This document shows, one piece after another, positions 16,438 to 24,865 of a DNA stretch of 64,000 nucleotides; position 1 is the first letter of the stretch, and every line of letters starts with the position of its first letter. The stretch covers positions 2,817,250 to 2,881,249 of the forward strand of contig BPGH01000001.1 in the NCBI GenBank assembly GCA_026002935.1, read 5' to 3'. The position numbers were made by a program, and so were the translations under genes. This DNA comes from Acidimicrobiia bacterium (GTDB lineage Bacteria; Actinomycetota; Acidimicrobiia; IMCC26256; PALSA-610). The notes under the pieces are model-generated. The model saw only the letters and a program-made list of their open reading frames with translations, made no database searches and was not told where the DNA came from.

Positions 16438-17844
16438 TCAGATCCGGGCGTTGTAGGCCTCGATCGCGGCCGTCGCGTCCTCCTGCGCACGCGCGGCCGC
16501 CTCCTCCGGCGTCGCCCTGCCGTCGAGCATCGCGGTCATCGCGTTGCGCACGGCGTCGCGCACACCCTGGTAGTCGCCGATGAGCGAGCCCACCGACGCC
16601 TCGTCGGCCGGGCCGCTCACGAGCTGGTCGTAGGCGACCCGGAAGATCGGGTCGGTACGCCACTTCTCGACGAGCGCCGGCACCTCGGTCGCGTCCTCGC
16701 GGACCGGCGCGTACCCGCCCGCGACGGCGAGCGCGGCCTGCTGCTCCGCCGAGGCGAGGAACTTCACCAGCTGCCAGGCGGCGCCGCGGCGCGGCGCCGC
16801 CGCGTCCTGCGGGATCCACAGCGCACCGTCGCCGACCGGCACACCTCCCCCGGGGCGGAGGGCGGGCAGCGGCGCGGCGGCGATCCGCACCCCCGGGTAC
16901 TGCCCCGACTCCAGCACGTCACGCACGATGCCGAGCACGCCCGACGCCTCGATCGCCATCGCCGCCTCGCCCGTGCCGACCGCGAGCATGTGGTCGAAGT
17001 TGCCCGGCGCACCCCCCGTGTCGAGCGCGAGGCCCGACTCGACCATGTCGTACCACCAGCGGAAGATCGCCCGGCCGACGTCGGTGTCGATGGTGGCGGC
17101 GGTGGCGCGCGCCTCACGCCCGTTGCCGTTGTCGACGTAGGTGCCGCCCGACTTGGCGTTGAGGAACTCGAAGACGTAGGGCTCGATCCGCAGGGCGATG
17201 CCGTGCCGGGCCGCCCCGCGCTCGACGATCCGCTGCGAGTACTCCCGCACCTCGTCGAGCGTCTCGGGCGGATCCGCGGGATCGAGGCCGGCTGCGACGA
17301 ACCGCGACGCGTCGTACACGAGGATCGGGTTCGACACCGTCCACGGCATCGCGTGCAGCACCCCCTGGTACGAGTAGTAGGCGAGCGCGCGCGGCAGGAA
17401 CGGCCCCGTGTCGTACCGGTCGGCGTCGACGCAGGCCTGCACCGGCACGGTGCTGCGGCTGTCTATCACCTTCTGCACGGTGGTCTCCTCGAGCTGCACC
17501 AGGTCGGGCAGGTCGCCGGTCGACAGGCCGGCCGTGTAGCGGGTGAAGACGTCCTCGTAGCCCGGGAACTGCACGAGCTCGACACGCACGTCCGGCTGCG
17601 CCTCGTGGAAGGCGTCGATCGTCGCGCGGAGCCATTCCGCGTTCGTCCGGTTCATCGTGTGCCAGAACGTGATCTCGACCGGTCCGTCAGCGGCCGCGTC
17701 CTCGAACTGCGCGAGCCCGCACGCCGCCGGGTCGACCGGGACCGGCCCGTCACCGGGTCCCGCCGGCGTGCCGTCGCCGGCGCCGCCGCACGCGGCGAGG
17801 ACCGAGGCGGTGACCGCCGCCAGCGCGGCGCGGGCTCGCGTCAC
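16438..17844 (-). CDS. ABC transporter substrate-binding lipoprotein (UgpB-like), copy 2
   Basis: This 468-residue extracellular binding protein has a signal peptide with the lipobox LAAC at about residue 18. The mature part carries the family 1 solute-binding signature EITFWHTMNRTNAEWL and the later segments YQGVLHAMPWTVSNPIL and GALWIPQDAAA. It is a paralogue of the neighbouring gene at 17926, sharing its whole plan. I start at the GTG at 17844 because a TAGCGT -10 element lies 7 bases upstream. An upstream ATG at 17898 lies inside the hairpin region. It probably binds a sugar or glycerol-phosphate-type ligand and uses the permeases encoded upstream. Its own promoter suggests separate control. 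Confidence 0.9.
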   Translation of the reverse strand: MTRARAALAAVTASVLAACGGAGDGTPAGPGDGPVPVDPAACGLAQFEDAAADGPVEITFWHTMNRTNAEWLRATIDAFHEAQPDVRVELVQFPGYEDVFTRYTAGLSTGDLPDLVQLEETTVQKVIDSRSTVPVQACVDADRYDTGPFLPRALAYYSYQGVLHAMPWTVSNPILVYDASRFVAAGLDPADPPETLDEVREYSQRIVERGAARHGIALRIEPYVFEFLNAKSGGTYVDNGNGREARATAATIDTDVGRAIFRWWYDMVESGLALDTGGAPGNFDHMLAVGTGEAAMAIEASGVLGIVRDVLESGQYPGVRIAAAPLPALRPGGGVPVGDGALWIPQDAAAPRRGAAWQLVKFLASAEQQAALAVAGGYAPVREDATEVPALVEKWRTDPIFRVAYDQLVSGPADEASVGSLIGDYQGVRDAVRNAMTAMLDGRATPEEAAARAQEDATAAIEAYNARI

Positions 17845-17851
17845 GGGACCG

Positions 17852-17857
17852 ACGCTA
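17852..17857 (-). promoter_or_regulatory. -10 element TAGCGT of the second binding-protein gene
   Basis: TAGCGT on the minus strand lies 7 bases before the GTG at 17844, inside the gap between the two binding-protein genes. It can drive a leaderless transcript of the last gene alone. Confidence 0.5.
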
Positions 17858-17863
17858 CGCGTG

Positions 17864-17899
17864 GAGGACGCCGGCCGGTGAGGGCCGAACGTCCTCACC
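17864..17899 (-). promoter_or_regulatory. Two mutually exclusive hairpins between the binding-protein genes
   Basis: One stem pairs 17877-17883 (GGTGAGG) with 17893-17899 (CCTCACC). The other pairs 17864-17870 (GAGGACG) with 17890-17896 (CGTCCTC). Both use 17893-17896, so only one can form at a time. The site is suited to attenuation or 3'-end stabilisation of the upstream mRNA. Function is inferred. Confidence 0.4.
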
Positions 17900-17925
17900 C
17901 GCCACCGCCGAGGGATGGGCGCCGG

Positions 17926-19365
17926 TCAGCCGACCCGGGCGTTGTACTCCTGGATCCGCTCGTCGGCCGTGGCGGCCGCCTCGGCCAGCGCGTCGGACGC
18001 CGGGACGTCCCGCACGAACATGGCGTTGAGCCCCTCGACGATCGCGCCGCGCACGCCGTCGTTGCCGCCCGCGCTGCCGTAGGCGCCGATGACCGGGCCG
18101 GCCGTCGCCGCGTTGTCGGCGCCGGCGAGGAGCTGGTCGTAGGCGATCCGCAGCTCGGGACGTTGCGCCCACGCCTCCGTGATCGGTTCCAGCTCGGTGG
18201 CCGACTCCCGGATCGGGATGTAGCCGGTCGCGGCCGACCACTCGGCCTGGGTCCGGGCCTCGTTCAGGAACTTGGCGTACTCCCACGCCGCGGCCTGCTC
18301 GGCCGGCCCGGACCGGTTCACGATGTACAGGGCCGCCCCGCCGACGAGCACGCCGCCGTCGTCGCTCTCGGGTCCCGGCATCGGACCCGCACCGAGCGCG
18401 ACGTCCGGGTACTGGCCGCTCCCGAGGAGCTGGAAGATCGTCCCGAGCGCGGCCGACGTGTCGATGGTCATCGCGGCCTTCCCCTCCGCGACCGCGAGGT
18501 AGTGGTCGATGTCGGCGTCACCGGTGCTCAGCAGCAGCCCGTCGCGGTGCATGCCCTGCAGCCACTCCCACTGTGCGACGCCTTCCTCGTCGTCGAACGC
18601 CACCTCGGTGGCACGGTCCTCCCGGCCGTTGCCGTTGTTCACGTACAGCCGGCCCGACATCGCGGTCCAGTGCTCGAAGAACCAGCCGTCGCTCTTGAAG
18701 GCGAGGCCGTAGTCGGCGGCGCCGGCGTCGACGATCGCCTGCGACGCCTCCCGCAGCTCGTCGAGGGTCCGCGGCGGCGACTCGGGGTCGAGGCCCGCCG
18801 CGCGGAACGCGTTCTTGTTGTAGTACAGGATCGGGTTCGACACGTTGAACGGCATCGGCCACAGCACGCCTTCCACCGTGTAGTAGGCCACGACGCGCTC
18901 GATGTGGTCGGACGTGTCGTAGTCGTCGGCCTCGACGCATGCGGCGGCCGGCAGCACCGAGCGGCTGTCGATCATCTGCTGGAGCCCCGTGTCCTCGATC
19001 TGCACGAGGTCGGGCAGCTCGCCGGTCGCGAGCGCGGACTTGTAGCGCGTGAAGTTGTCGGCATAGCTCGGCGACTCGGACAGCGTCACCCGCACCTTCG
19101 ACTGCGACTCGTTGAACTCGCGGGTGAGGCGTTCGAGCTCGTCCTTGTTCGCACGCGTCATGGCGTGCCAGAAGGTGATCTCGACGGGCGCGCTCGCGTC
19201 CTCCAGCGCGTCGAGCGGGCACTCCGGGAGGTCGGCGCCGCCGCCCCCGTCGCCCGCCGCGCCGTCGTCGCCGTCACCACCCCCGCAGGCGGCGAGCCCG
19301 AACGCGAGCGCGACGGTCGCGGCGATCACGACGGTCCAGCGGCCACGGCTGCGATTCATCGTCAT
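17926..19365 (-). CDS. ABC transporter substrate-binding lipoprotein (UgpB-like), copy 1
   Basis: This 479-residue binding protein has a signal peptide (VVIAATVALAFGLAAC) with lipobox LAAC and then an Asp/Gly-rich linker. The mature domain starts EITFWHAMTRANKDELERL, typical of UgpB-like and sugar-binding proteins. It also has FTRYKSALATGELPDLVQIED and VLWPMPFNVSNPILYYNK. ATG at 19365 overlaps the permease stop (ATGA), so it is translationally coupled. An ATG at 19359 has a better-spaced GAAGGG site and is a fair alternative. It captures the substrate outside the cell and delivers it to the two permeases. The likely ligand class is carbohydrate or glycerol phosphodiester. Confidence 0.92.
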   Translation of the reverse strand: MTMNRSRGRWTVVIAATVALAFGLAACGGGDGDDGAAGDGGGGADLPECPLDALEDASAPVEITFWHAMTRANKDELERLTREFNESQSKVRVTLSESPSYADNFTRYKSALATGELPDLVQIEDTGLQQMIDSRSVLPAAACVEADDYDTSDHIERVVAYYTVEGVLWPMPFNVSNPILYYNKNAFRAAGLDPESPPRTLDELREASQAIVDAGAADYGLAFKSDGWFFEHWTAMSGRLYVNNGNGREDRATEVAFDDEEGVAQWEWLQGMHRDGLLLSTGDADIDHYLAVAEGKAAMTIDTSAALGTIFQLLGSGQYPDVALGAGPMPGPESDDGGVLVGGAALYIVNRSGPAEQAAAWEYAKFLNEARTQAEWSAATGYIPIRESATELEPITEAWAQRPELRIAYDQLLAGADNAATAGPVIGAYGSAGGNDGVRGAIVEGLNAMFVRDVPASDALAEAAATADERIQEYNARVG

Positions 19366-20330
19366 CCCTTCACGGCTCCTGCGGTGAGCCCTCGTACGAG
19401 CTGCTTCTGGAACGCCAGCAGCAGGACGAACAACGGGAGTGCCGCCAGCACGGTACCCGCGAACGTGACGTTGATCTGGTCGAGCGCGACGCCCCGGAGC
19501 TGGCGCAACCCGACCTGGACGGTGCGCTTGTCGTCGCTCACGACCAGGGGCCACAGGTACTGGTTCCAGGCGGAGAAGAACGAGAACAGGGCGAGCGACG
19601 CGATCGCCGGGCGGGACAGGGGCACCGCGACCCGGGTGAGGAAGCGGAAGTGCCCGTAGCCGTCGAGCGCGGCCGCGTCCCGCAGGTCGCGCGGCAGCGA
19701 CAGGAACGACTGGCGCACGAGGAAGGCACCGAATCCCGTCGCGAGGAACGGGATCGCGAGCGCGCCGTAGGTGTCGAGACCCACGTGGTCGCCCACGACG
19801 GGCCAGTCGCCCATCGTCGCGACCGTCTGGAGGTTCGTGAAGAACACCACCTCGAAGGGAACCATCATCGTGGCGAGGAACACGACGAAGATCGTGCGCT
19901 TCAGCGGGAACTCCAGGAACGCGAAGGCGTAGGCGGCGAGGATCGACGTGACGAGCTGGCCGGACACGATCAGGACGGTCACCACCGCGGAGTTGAGCAG
20001 GTACGACGACACGTCGCCCTGGTCCCACGCCTGCGAGTAACCGCTCCAATCGGCCTCCCACGGCCAGATCGCCAGGGTCGGCGGCCGCCGGATGATCTCG
20101 TTCGGCTGCAGCACCGAATTGAGGACCGTGATGTAGATCGGGAACAGGACGATCAGCGCGAGCACGGTCAGCAGCACGTAGCGGTTCGCGGTGCGGAACG
20201 CGGCGGCCGGGCGCGGCGGCACGAAGCGACCCGCGACCGCCAGCGCGGCCGACAGCGTCACCACCGCCGCGACCCCGAGCAGGAAGTTGCGGAAGCCGGG
20301 CTGGAGCGCCCCGGCCAGCTCAGCGCTCAT
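19362..20330 (-). CDS. Carbohydrate ABC transporter permease (MalG/UgpE-like)
   Basis: This 322-residue inner-membrane protein has about seven predicted hydrophobic segments, the first at about 15-35 and the second at YVLLTVLALIVLFPIYIT. The ATPase-coupling EAA loop reads LPRDLRDAAALDGYGHFRFL with the conserved DG. It forms half of the channel with the permease at 20320, which it overlaps by 11 bases. Its stop overlaps the first binding-protein start. An extra N-terminal helix before the usual five-helix MalG core is slightly unusual. Confidence 0.93.
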   Translation of the reverse strand: MSAELAGALQPGFRNFLLGVAAVVTLSAALAVAGRFVPPRPAAAFRTANRYVLLTVLALIVLFPIYITVLNSVLQPNEIIRRPPTLAIWPWEADWSGYSQAWDQGDVSSYLLNSAVVTVLIVSGQLVTSILAAYAFAFLEFPLKRTIFVVFLATMMVPFEVVFFTNLQTVATMGDWPVVGDHVGLDTYGALAIPFLATGFGAFLVRQSFLSLPRDLRDAAALDGYGHFRFLTRVAVPLSRPAIASLALFSFFSAWNQYLWPLVVSDDKRTVQVGLRQLRGVALDQINVTFAGTVLAALPLFVLLLAFQKQLVRGLTAGAVKG

Positions 20331-21288
20331 AGGTCACCCGCCGCTCCAGGAACCGGAGCTGCACGAGGGTCAGCACGAGGGTGATCACGAACAGCGCGAT
20401 CGCGAGGATCGCGCCCTTGCCCTCGTTGCCCTCCTTGAACACCGCGGTGTAGATCGCGTACACGAGCACGTTGGTGCGGTCCTCCGGACCGCCCTCGGTC
20501 AGCAGGTCGATCTGGCCGAACGCCTGGAACGCGAGGATGCTGCCGACCACGATCGCGAACAGCAACGTCGGGCCGAGCAGCGGCAGCGTCACCCGGCGGA
20601 AGCGCCGCCACACCCCGGCGCCGTCGACGCGCGCCGCCTCCAGCAGCTCGTCGGGGACGGCCTGCAGCCCCGCCGACATGAGGATGAACGCGAGCCCGAG
20701 GTTCTGCCAGATCGTCGTGACCGACACGGCGTAGAGCGCGGTGTCCGGGTCGTCGAGCGGCGAGAGCCCGCCCTCACGCCCGAGCCAGTACGTGAACAGC
20801 CCGATCTGCGGGTTGAGGAGCGTGAAGAAGATGACCGACGCGACCGCGACCGAGGTCGCCACCGTCGACGAGAAGATGGTCCGGTAGATGGCGATGCCGC
20901 GCAGCCGCTGGTGGGCCAGCACCGCCAGGGCGAGGCCCAGCACGATCCCGGCGGGCACCGTCAGCAGCACGAACCGCACCGTCACCCAGAAGCTGTTCCA
21001 GAACTCGTCGGAGCCGAGGACGTCGCGGTACTGGTCGAGCCCGGCGTACTCCCGCGGCAGGCCGGGGAACGGCGGTGTGCGGTAGAGGCCGAGCCAGAAG
21101 TTCTTGGCGAACGGGTAGAAGACGAACACGCCGAAGACGACCAGGCTGGGCAGCACGAGCGCGTAGCCGAGCAGCGCCTCCCGCACCTTCCGCTGCACCC
21201 GCCGGTGGGGCGGCGCGCCGGCCGCGGACGCCGGCGCGCGCCGCAGCGCGTCGGGTGCGACCGCCGGGGTGCCGGGAACCGCGGTCAC
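20320..21288 (-). CDS. Sugar ABC transporter permease (MalF/UgpA-like)
   Basis: This 322-residue membrane protein has a basic N-terminal tail and six hydrophobic segments beginning LLGYALVLPSLVVFGVFVFY. The EAA loop is VPDELLEAARVDGAGVWRRF, with the conserved DGA. It starts at GTG 21288, overlapping the ATPase stop (GTGA). It pairs with the second permease downstream to form the translocation pore of a family 1 carbohydrate importer. Gene order (ATPase, permease, permease, binding proteins) is that of a full importer operon. Confidence 0.93.
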   Translation of the reverse strand: MTAVPGTPAVAPDALRRAPASAAGAPPHRRVQRKVREALLGYALVLPSLVVFGVFVFYPFAKNFWLGLYRTPPFPGLPREYAGLDQYRDVLGSDEFWNSFWVTVRFVLLTVPAGIVLGLALAVLAHQRLRGIAIYRTIFSSTVATSVAVASVIFFTLLNPQIGLFTYWLGREGGLSPLDDPDTALYAVSVTTIWQNLGLAFILMSAGLQAVPDELLEAARVDGAGVWRRFRRVTLPLLGPTLLFAIVVGSILAFQAFGQIDLLTEGGPEDRTNVLVYAIYTAVFKEGNEGKGAILAIALFVITLVLTLVQLRFLERRVTYER

Positions 21289-22376
21289 GGCGCCCCCACC
21301 CGGTCCCCCGAGGCGGCGTCGAAGACGTGCAGGTGCTGCGCGTCGGTCGCGAGGTGCACGGTGCCCGCGACGGACGGGGCCGCCTGGTCGGAGGGCTGGC
21401 GGACGATGACGAGCGTGCCGTCGTCCAGCCGGCACGCGACGTGGCGCTCGTGCCCGAGCGACTCGACCACGGTGACGGTCGCGGGCACGATCCCGCCCGC
21501 GTCGAGCCGCAGGTGCTCCGGGCGGACCCCGATCACGACCTCCTCGACCCCGGCGTTGCGCACCGCGGCCACGATCCCGTCGGGGAGCGGCACCCGCGCG
21601 CCCGGCAGGCCGACCGCGAGCCCGCCGTCGTCGCCGACCACCTTGCCCGCGATCGTGTTCATCGGCGGGTTGCCGATGAACCCGGCGACGAACAGGTTCG
21701 CCGGCCGCGCGTACACGTCCTGGGGCGCGCCGACCTGTTGCAACACCCCGTCGCGCAGGATCGCGATGCGGTGGCCCATCGTCATCGCCTCGACCTGGTC
21801 GTGGGTCACGTACACCACGGTCGTCTCGAGGCGACGCTGCAGCTCGATCAGCTCGGCGCGGGTCTGCACCCGCAGCTTCGCGTCGAGGTTCGACAGCGGT
21901 TCGTCCATCAGGAACACCTGCGGGCGGCGCACGATCGCCCGCGCGAGCGCGACCCGCTGGCGCTGCCCGCCCGAGAGCTGCGACGGCTTGCGGTCGAGAA
22001 GGCCCTCGAGACCGAGCGCGGAGGCCGCGGCGTCGACGAGCTCCTTGCGCTGCGCGGCGGGGACCCGCCGGCTCCGCAGGGGGAACTCGATGTTGCCCGC
22101 GACGGTCATGTGCGGGTAGAGCGCGTAGCTCTGGAACACCATCGCGATGTCGCGGTCCTTCGGGTCCACGTCGTTGACGACGTGGTCACCGATGACGATC
22201 TCGCCCTCGGTCGGCTCCTCCAGCCCCGCGACCATGCGCAGCGCCGTCGACTTGCCGCAGCCCGACGGGCCCAGCAGCACGAGGAATTCGCGGTCCTCCA
22301 CCTCCAGCGTGAGGTCGTCGACCGCGACGACCGTCCCGAACCGCTTCGTGACGTGCTGGAACACCACGCGTGCCAT
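21285..22376 (-). CDS. ABC transporter ATPase (UgpC/MsmK family)
   Basis: This 363-residue ATPase energises the sugar importer. It has Walker A GPSGCGKST near 36-44, Q-loop VFQSYALYPHMTV, signature LSGGQRQRVALARAI and Walker B VFLMDEPLSNLDA. The C-terminal third is the TOBE/MOP regulatory domain typical of UgpC and MalK (GVRPEHLRLDAGG). It is first in its operon. The leader of about 25 bases contains a GAGG site, and a TATGCT -10 element lies at 22408-22413. Family members of this kind can serve several importers. Confidence 0.95.
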   Translation of the reverse strand: MARVVFQHVTKRFGTVVAVDDLTLEVEDREFLVLLGPSGCGKSTALRMVAGLEEPTEGEIVIGDHVVNDVDPKDRDIAMVFQSYALYPHMTVAGNIEFPLRSRRVPAAQRKELVDAAASALGLEGLLDRKPSQLSGGQRQRVALARAIVRRPQVFLMDEPLSNLDAKLRVQTRAELIELQRRLETTVVYVTHDQVEAMTMGHRIAILRDGVLQQVGAPQDVYARPANLFVAGFIGNPPMNTIAGKVVGDDGGLAVGLPGARVPLPDGIVAAVRNAGVEEVVIGVRPEHLRLDAGGIVPATVTVVESLGHERHVACRLDDGTLVIVRQPSDQAAPSVAGTVHLATDAQHLHVFDAASGDRVGAP

Positions 22377-22407
22377 GCGACCTCGATCCTGTCAGGGCAC
22401 GGGGCGC

Positions 22408-22413
22408 AGCATA
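22408..22413 (-). promoter_or_regulatory. -10 element TATGCT of the ABC importer operon
   Basis: TATGCT on the minus strand lies 31 bases before the ATG at 22376, leaving a short leader with a GAGG site. It drives the five-gene importer operon independently of the CoA-transferase gene upstream. Confidence 0.45.
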
Positions 22414-22442
22414 CGAGTCCGGGGGCGGCCGGGCGCGGCCGG

Positions 22443-24116
22443 TCAGCGCGCGCGCAGGAACCAGCCCCGCGGGTCCCACCGCCGCAACGCCGCCACCTCG
22501 TCGCCGGTCGGGGGATCGAGGCGCGCGGGCTCGGGCACGGAGCGCAGCGCCCAGCCGCACGCCGCCCGAACCGAGTCGAGGTCCGCGTCCGGCGCCAGCG
22601 CGGTGAGCACGAGCTCGCCGTCGATCTTCTCGAACGTGCCGAGGTCGGTGACGAGCGCGCGAACGTTCCGCCCCGGGGAGGTGACGTACCCGCAACGTTC
22701 CGGTGTCCGCTGCGGGGTGAGCGTCGCGACGACGACGTTCTCCAGGGCCGTGCTCGCGACGTCGTTGCCACCGCCGGAGCCGACGAGGAATGGGCGCGGC
22801 GGGATCCACGTCGAGTTCACGTTCCCCTCCCGGTCGATCTGCGCGCCGCCGAGGCAGCCGATCGTCCGGGTGCCGGCGCCGCCGACGAGCGCGCCGAGCA
22901 CCGTCTGGGCGTCGGAGAGCATCGTGGCCGTCGGGAAGTTCCGGTGGTTGAGGACGAAGGGGTCGGCCGGCGTCGCGTCGTAGCCCCACAGGCCGATCTC
23001 CGCGGTGAGCTGCACGTCGCACCCGCGGTCGCGGGCCTTGCGGACGGCGAGCCACGCCGCGAGGTTCGCGACCCCGGCGCCGGCGAGCACCGCGTGCGCG
23101 CCGGTGGCCTCGACGCGGTCCGCGAGGTGGCGCGCGGCCCACACCGCGGCGCGCTCCCACGCGTTGGGCGGCGCCCCGAGGTCGGGGACGTACCGCCGCT
23201 CGTCGTCACGCCACGAGTCGGGGCGGGCCTTCGCCCGCAGCGCGGCGACGCGCTCGGCACCGAGCCGCTCGAGCCACTCGTCCTGCGAGGAGACCTCGAG
23301 CACCCAGTGCCGGATCCAGTCGTCGTAGCCGTCCGAGCGTGTCGCCGCGCGCGCCTCGACCCAGAAGTCGTAGTCCTCGCCGTAGCCCTCGACGGGGAGC
23401 CCGCCCGTGTACAGCCCCCCGGGGTGCGCGCCCATCGGCGCCTCCACCACCGCGAGGACGCGGTGCGCGGGGATCCGCACGAGGTGCGCCCACGGGCGGA
23501 CGTCGTCGACCACGCGCTCGACGGTCACGATCGCGCCGCGGCGTGCCGCCAGCGCGCCCCACACGCCCTCGAGCAGCGGCGGGTGGAGCGCGACGTTGCC
23601 CTCCCGGTCGGCGAGCGGCGCGTGGAGCAGCGCGACGTCGGGCACCAGCGGCGCGAGGAGGCCGACCTCGCCGTCGCCGAAGGGCGACGCGACGCGGGCG
23701 TACGCGTCGTTCGACTCCATGGAGCTCCCGGCGATCGACCGCGTCACGATCGCGGGCAGCCCCCGCGCCGCCGCCTCGAGGCGCTGCGCGAACGCGAGGA
23801 ACGACCAGTGCTCGACCTCCACGTCGCCCCGCTCGTAGGCCTGCGCGAACCACGGGTTGGGGGTGAAGTTCGGGAACGTGTCGCCCGAGTAGCCCGTGAC
23901 GACCCGGCGCACGAGACCGCCCCGGAAGAACAGCGCCCCCAGGCTCGACAGCGACAGCATGACGAGCGTGAACCCGGGCTCGCGGCCCCACCACTGCCGC
24001 ACCACCTCGCGGGTCGCCGCGGTCCAGCGGGTGTGCCCGACGACCGGGTGCAGCACGTCGCCGGCGCGCACGTGCGCCGCGACGGCCTCCGCGAGCGTCG
24101 TCCGCTTGTCGGCCAC
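22443..24116 (-). CDS. Fused IpdA/IpdB-like class I CoA-transferase family protein
   Basis: This 557-residue protein joins two class I CoA-transferase domains. The first half has VVTGYSGDTFPNFTPNPWF, VTRSIAGSSMESNDAYA and ALLHAPLADREGNVALHPP. The second half, from about 320, has AGAGVANLAAWLAVRKARD, QLTAEIGLWGYDATPADPF, GGAQIDREGNVNSTWIPP and GSGGGNDVASTALENVVV. These match the alpha (IpdA) and beta (IpdB) subunits. In mycobacteria IpdAB is a heterodimeric CoA-ester ring hydrolase acting on the last cholesterol ring intermediate. Here both parts lie in one chain. GTG at 24116 has a TAGCGT -10 element 6 bases before it. A TetR gene is transcribed divergently 41 bases away. Confidence 0.85.
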   Translation of the reverse strand: MADKRTTLAEAVAAHVRAGDVLHPVVGHTRWTAATREVVRQWWGREPGFTLVMLSLSSLGALFFRGGLVRRVVTGYSGDTFPNFTPNPWFAQAYERGDVEVEHWSFLAFAQRLEAAARGLPAIVTRSIAGSSMESNDAYARVASPFGDGEVGLLAPLVPDVALLHAPLADREGNVALHPPLLEGVWGALAARRGAIVTVERVVDDVRPWAHLVRIPAHRVLAVVEAPMGAHPGGLYTGGLPVEGYGEDYDFWVEARAATRSDGYDDWIRHWVLEVSSQDEWLERLGAERVAALRAKARPDSWRDDERRYVPDLGAPPNAWERAAVWAARHLADRVEATGAHAVLAGAGVANLAAWLAVRKARDRGCDVQLTAEIGLWGYDATPADPFVLNHRNFPTATMLSDAQTVLGALVGGAGTRTIGCLGGAQIDREGNVNSTWIPPRPFLVGSGGGNDVASTALENVVVATLTPQRTPERCGYVTSPGRNVRALVTDLGTFEKIDGELVLTALAPDADLDSVRAACGWALRSVPEPARLDPPTGDEVAALRRWDPRGWFLRAR

Positions 24117-24122
24117 GGCGGC

Positions 24123-24128
24123 ACGCTA
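24123..24128 (-). promoter_or_regulatory. -10 element TAGCGT of the fused CoA-transferase gene
   Basis: TAGCGT on the minus strand ends 6 bases before the GTG at 24116 and predicts a leaderless mRNA. It faces the TetR promoter 17 bases away. Confidence 0.5.
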
Positions 24129-24145
24129 CCGCCCCCGCCCCGGGG

Positions 24146-24151
24146 TACCCT
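24146..24151 (+). promoter_or_regulatory. -10 element TACCCT of the TetR gene
   Basis: TACCCT ends 6 bases before the ATG at 24158. The two divergent promoters share a 41-base gap, so a repressor bound there would control both genes. Confidence 0.5.
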
Positions 24152-24157
24152 GCGGCG

Positions 24158-24808
24158 ATGGTCGCCGACCCGCGGCGCGGGGCCGCGGCGCCGGAGCCGC
24201 TCGGGCGGATGTACGCGGGCAAGTCCGCGGAGGAGCGGCGCGCCGACCAGCGCCGCCGGATCGTGCGCGCCGCGATCGAGGAGTTCGCGGCCCGCGGCTA
24301 CCACCGCACGTCGGTCGAGGACATCGTGCGGCGCGCACGCACGAGCCGCTCGGCGTTCTACGCGTTCTTCGACAACCGCGAGGACGCCATGTACGGCGCG
24401 CTGCAGACGTCGTTGCGGGCGCTGCTCGACGCCGTGCGGCGCGCGGTGTTCGCGGCCGGGCCGGCCGACGACCCGGTCGCGGTCGGCATCGGCGCGTACG
24501 TGCGGCACCTGTGCGAGGACCCGGCGGCGGCCGCCGTGGTGCTCCTCGAGGGGGTCGGCACGTCCCCCGAGGTGAACGCCCTGCGCAGCCGCACGCGCCG
24601 CGACCTCGCCGACCTGATCCGCGACGTGTGGGCCGAGCGCGACCCGGAGGCCGCCGCCGCGCCCCAGGCGCGGGCGATCTCGGTGGGCATCATCGGCATC
24701 ATCACCGAGTCGATGGTGCACCTGGTGGAGACCGGCCGCCTCGCCGAGGGCCCCGACCACGTGCCGGCGCTCGTCGCGGCCGTCGAGCGCGTGCTCTCGC
24801 CCCGCTGA
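24158..24808 (+). CDS. TetR-family transcriptional regulator
   Basis: This 216-residue regulator has an N-terminal DNA-binding domain, RRIVRAAIEEFAARGYHRTS then VEDIVRRARTSRSAFYAFF, and a helical ligand-binding domain. It is divergent from the fused IpdA/IpdB-like gene. The 41-base gap has no room for other promoters, so it probably represses both itself and that gene. Mycobacterial ipdAB belongs to the KstR2 regulon, and KstR2 is also a TetR protein, but I do not see a clear KstR2 operator here. Downstream, the LLM oxidoreductase has its own promoter. Confidence 0.88.
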   Translation: MVADPRRGAAAPEPLGRMYAGKSAEERRADQRRRIVRAAIEEFAARGYHRTSVEDIVRRARTSRSAFYAFFDNREDAMYGALQTSLRALLDAVRRAVFAAGPADDPVAVGIGAYVRHLCEDPAAAAVVLLEGVGTSPEVNALRSRTRRDLADLIRDVWAERDPEAAAAPQARAISVGIIGIITESMVHLVETGRLAEGPDHVPALVAAVERVLSPR

Positions 24809-24849
24809 GGGCCCGCGGGCCCGTCGCACGCCGGCCGGGGCCGGCCCCG

Positions 24850-24855
24850 TAGCAT
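24850..24855 (+). promoter_or_regulatory. -10 element TAGCAT of the LLM oxidoreductase gene
   Basis: TAGCAT lies 10 bases before the ATG at 24866, with no ribosome-binding site between, consistent with a leaderless transcript. Confidence 0.5.
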
Positions 24856-24865
24856 CCCGCCGGCG

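Noticed and set aside
24117..24157. KstR2-type operator between the fused CoA-transferase and TetR genes
   Set aside because: No AACAAG/CTTGTT-like dyad is present in the 41-base gap.
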